NCBI GenBank assembly: GCA_902604835.1 | Contig: CACKZW010000004.1 | Location: 1 to 64,000, forward strand | Direction of reading: 5' to 3' | DNA length: 64,000 nucleotides | Source: an uncultured Candidatus Actinomarina sp. | GTDB lineage: Bacteria > Actinomycetota > Acidimicrobiia > Actinomarinales > Actinomarinaceae | Shown: in pieces, positions 60,984 through 64,000 of the stretch | Layout: every line of letters starts with the position of its first letter | How positions within the stretch are numbered: the first letter of the stretch is position 1 | Position numbers and translations under genes: made by a program | The notes under the pieces: model-generated | The model's input: the letters and a program-made list of their open reading frames with translations, nothing else | What the model was told of the DNA's origin: nothing | The model's database searches: none

Positions 60984-62434
60984 TCTTCTCTTTCGATTAT
61001 TCCAGAGAGTTTCTTTGCAAAGTTTTTCTTTTCTTCAATATCTACTTTTCTAGAAATTTGTATTCTTTGAGCTTGTGGTGATCCAGCACCATGCATTGAT
61101 TCAGTTAAATAAGCAACAGCATTTCTTCCTAATGTCATATTTTCAATAAGTCGTAACATGCTTACACGATCTTCGGTATTTACATCTTCTTTGCCTTTCA
61201 AGTATTTCAATAAGTTTGGTGACATCTCACTTTCATTTATGTCAATACCTGAAGGCATGGATGCAACTAGTCCACCAGCTAAATCTTGTGCCAACCTTCC
61301 TATCTCATAAGTTTCTTTTGTAACATGCTGCTTGCAGACATTTGCTAATAAATCGTCATTTATATAATTTCCACTCTTTGTTTTTTTTCCTTGCAAAGAT
61401 GAAGCAATTCCCGTCGCATAAATAGTTTCATTTAATTTATTCATTTCAATCAATTTTTCTTTAATATGTGATTTATCTTCAACACCGTTATATTCGGCAA
61501 TACTTGCTGCTGCCCCTATCATTACATCCCCAACACCTGATTTACAAACATACGACCTTCGATGATAACATGTAAATCTTTCGACAAGCATTGCAGCAAA
61601 ATCATATTCACCATTCATAAATATAAATTCGTTTGGAATGAACACATTATCAAAAATAACCATTGCTTCTTGACCAGCAAAATATTTATTTCCAACATCA
61701 TATTCACCTGGCTCCATACTTCTGGTGTCACAGGATTGTCGTCCATAGATGTATGTAATACCATCTGTCTCAATAGGCAACGCTCCTACAATTGCATAAT
61801 CTTTATCATTTTCAGTAAGCCTTAAAGTTGGCATAACAACCATCCAATGAGAATTTATACATCCTGTTTGATGAGCTTTAGCTCCTGAGACATAAACACC
61901 ATTATCATCTCTATTAACAACTCTCAAATATAAATCTTGATCCGCTTGTTGGTGAGGAGGTTTTGATCTATCACCTTTAACATCAGTCATAGCTCCACCA
62001 ATCACAAAATTACCCTCGTGCATTTTTGTTAAAAAATTGATAAATTTGTCATGGTAATTTGTCTTATATTTTTCATCAATCTCATATGTCACGGAATGGA
62101 GGGCATTGAATGCATCCATTCCCACACATCTTTGGAAACACGTACCAGTTAACTGACCAAGTTTCCTTTGCATTTCATTTTGCATAAATAAATCTTCACT
62201 GCTGTTCGCAATATGTAAAAATCGATTAATTGGCTCATTAGTATAAGGTGAAATAGTTGTAGCCAAATCAGGGTCTCTATCTGCTAATGCATAAGTTTCA
62301 GCCATAGCTTCAATACTTGGTTTGATAATAGGATGAGTGAGAGGATCTTTTACCAGTTCACCCATGAGATAGATAGTTAGATTTCTATTTTTCAGAGAGT
62401 TAATATAATCTTGTTTTGTACGAATTTTGTTCAT
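60980..62434 (-). CDS. 4-hydroxybutyryl-CoA dehydratase/vinylacetyl-CoA isomerase-like flavoprotein
   Basis: HpaB/4HBD superfamily with CFQRC and YHRRSYVCKSGVGD (candidate [4Fe-4S] Cys/His ligands). Confidence 0.8.
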   Translation of the reverse strand: MNKIRTKQDYINSLKNRNLTIYLMGELVKDPLTHPIIKPSIEAMAETYALADRDPDLATTISPYTNEPINRFLHIANSSEDLFMQNEMQRKLGQLTGTCFQRCVGMDAFNALHSVTYEIDEKYKTNYHDKFINFLTKMHEGNFVIGGAMTDVKGDRSKPPHQQADQDLYLRVVNRDDNGVYVSGAKAHQTGCINSHWMVVMPTLRLTENDKDYAIVGALPIETDGITYIYGRQSCDTRSMEPGEYDVGNKYFAGQEAMVIFDNVFIPNEFIFMNGEYDFAAMLVERFTCYHRRSYVCKSGVGDVMIGAAASIAEYNGVEDKSHIKEKLIEMNKLNETIYATGIASSLQGKKTKSGNYINDDLLANVCKQHVTKETYEIGRLAQDLAGGLVASMPSGIDINESEMSPNLLKYLKGKEDVNTEDRVSMLRLIENMTLGRNAVAYLTESMHGAGSPQAQRIQISRKVDIEEKKNFAKKLSGIIERED

Positions 62435-62488
62435 ACATCATTATAAATTGTAAGATTGTGATTTAAAATCTAGTTAGAAATTTATAAT

Positions 62489-63667
62489 TTAAATAACTTC
62501 AAATAACCCTGCTGCACCCATGCCACCACCAACACACATTGTTACAACTACGAATTTTGCGTTTCTTCTCTTACCTTCCATTAAAGCGTGCATTGTCATT
62601 CTTGCACCAGTCATTCCATATGGATGGCCTATTGAGATTGAGCCGCCATTGACATTGTAAATACTGTTATCGATACCAAGTTCGTCTCTACAGTATAAAG
62701 TTTGAACAGCAAACGCTTCATTTAGCTCCCAAAGGTCTATATCTTCAATTTTCAAATTGAATTTATTCAATAAATCTGGAACCGCATACACAGGACCTAT
62801 TCCCATTTCCTCTGGTGCTAATGCTGATACAGTCATACCTCTGTAATATCCAAGTGGTTCTAGGCTTCTTTTTTCTGCTTCGCTAGCTTCCATTAGGACA
62901 ACTGAAGCTGAGCCATCTGATAACTGAGAAGCATTGCCAGCTGTGATAAACTTTCCTTCTCCGTAAACCGGAGGAAGTGAAGATAAACCGTCTAAATTTG
63001 TCTCTGGTCTATTTCCCTCATCTTTTGTTAATTCAACCTCTTCATCAGTAACTTCACCAGTTTCTTTATTTTTGACACTCTTAGTTGTAGTTGTTGAAAT
63101 GATTTCGTCATCAAACTTATTACTCTCTTGAGCTGCTGCAGTTCTTTGTTGGCTTTGTAATGAATATTCATCTTGATATTCTCTTGAGATATTATATTTT
63201 TCAGCAACAAAATCAGCAGTTTCGATCATAGGCATGTAAGCGTTATCTGCAAGTTTTACAACATTTGGATCTGGAGCAAATCTTAACTCAGCAGTTTGAA
63301 CTAATGATATAGATTCAACACCGCCAGCAACAACAACATTCATATTATCTGTCATTATTTGTTTTGCACCTGTAGCGATGGCCATAAGGCCAGAAGAACA
63401 TTGTCTATCTATAGTCATTCCTGGAACAGTAATTGGTAATCCTGCTGCAATTCCACTTAATCTTCCAATGTTTAGTGCTTGTGAACCTTGTTGTTGAGCA
63501 CATCCCATAATGACATCTTCAATCTCATTTGGATCAACTTTTGCTCTTTCGACAGCTTCTTTAATTGAATAAGAACCTAATGTTGGAGCATCTGTTTTGT
63601 TATAAGCTCCACGATAAGCTTTTCCAATAGGTGTTCTTGCTGCTGATACAATCACTGCTTCTCTCAT
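62489..63667 (-). CDS. Acetyl-CoA acetyltransferase/thiolase
   Basis: [55 protein letters not shown]. Confidence 0.93.
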   Translation of the reverse strand: MREAVIVSAARTPIGKAYRGAYNKTDAPTLGSYSIKEAVERAKVDPNEIEDVIMGCAQQQGSQALNIGRLSGIAAGLPITVPGMTIDRQCSSGLMAIATGAKQIMTDNMNVVVAGGVESISLVQTAELRFAPDPNVVKLADNAYMPMIETADFVAEKYNISREYQDEYSLQSQQRTAAAQESNKFDDEIISTTTTKSVKNKETGEVTDEEVELTKDEGNRPETNLDGLSSLPPVYGEGKFITAGNASQLSDGSASVVLMEASEAEKRSLEPLGYYRGMTVSALAPEEMGIGPVYAVPDLLNKFNLKIEDIDLWELNEAFAVQTLYCRDELGIDNSIYNVNGGSISIGHPYGMTGARMTMHALMEGKRRNAKFVVVTMCVGGGMGAAGLFEVI

Positions 63668-63684
63668 TTTTATTCTTCTTTCTT

Positions 63685-64000
63685 CTATTCTGTAACTATA
63701 AATAAAGTTAAAGGTTCAGCAATTGCTGCTGGTTTATCTTTACCTTCTATTTCAATTGTAGCAGTATGCTTTACTAACCATCTACCGGCTTTTTTGTACT
63801 GAACATCTGACAAAACAAATCTTCCTCTTATTTTGCTGTTTACTGGTACAGCTTCCATGAAACGGACTTTATCAAGACCATAATTTATCGCCATTTGGAT
63901 ATTTTCTGGCATAACAGTGTTGTCCACAGATAAATGAGTTACCATACTCAATGTCAAGAATCCATGAGCTATTGTTGATCCCCATGGTGTACTTTTAGCC
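63685..64000 (-). CDS. MaoC-like (R)-enoyl-CoA hydratase/dehydratase, N-terminus truncated by window end
   Basis: The open frame continues past the listed start (TTG 63957): ...[24 protein letters not shown], the hotdog-helix motif of MaoC/NodN proteins. Confidence 0.85.
   Translation of the reverse strand, partial: AKSTPWGSTIAHGFLTLSMVTHLSVDNTVMPENIQMAINYGLDKVRFMEAVPVNSKIRGRFVLSDVQYKKAGRWLVKHTATIEIEGKDKPAAIAEPLTLFIVTE

Overview
This is a densely packed, low-GC (AT-rich by eye) bacterial chromosome segment made almost entirely of housekeeping and metabolic genes. I saw no rRNA, CRISPR array, transposase, integrase or phage genes. Gene content and order suggest a streamlined, probably marine, actinobacterial genome, possibly Actinomarinales-like; this affiliation is inference. 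Supporting points are iscS-mnmA-ligA, then gatCAB, then an FAH-family gene with gltX and Glu/Gln tRNAs, a CofC-like F420 gene, Ni-SOD with a SodX-like peptidase, and a MurA with Asp at the catalytic Cys position. Main modules: sodN/sodX, metG, amt-gltB, deoC with two ALDH genes, murA-nfu, iscS-mnmA-ligA, dapD-dapE-gatCAB, ilvE, gltX with three tRNAs, pyk, aspC, folD, ychF, a TrkA-like protein with a CPA2-type antiporter, DUF368-tatA-cytochrome c, alpha-glucan/sugar ABC-thuA-Gfo/Idh/MocA, fatty-acid oxidation genes, and a 4-hydroxybutyryl-CoA dehydratase-like/thiolase/MaoC cluster running off the right edge. I did not find an obvious new defence or mobile system. The best second-look items are: a candidate structured leader RNA plus uORF before an EamA transporter; a thu-like sugar operon with no ATPase gene; a possible split ALDH16; a GlnR-box-like array before amt; and the [4Fe-4S]-type dehydratase cluster.
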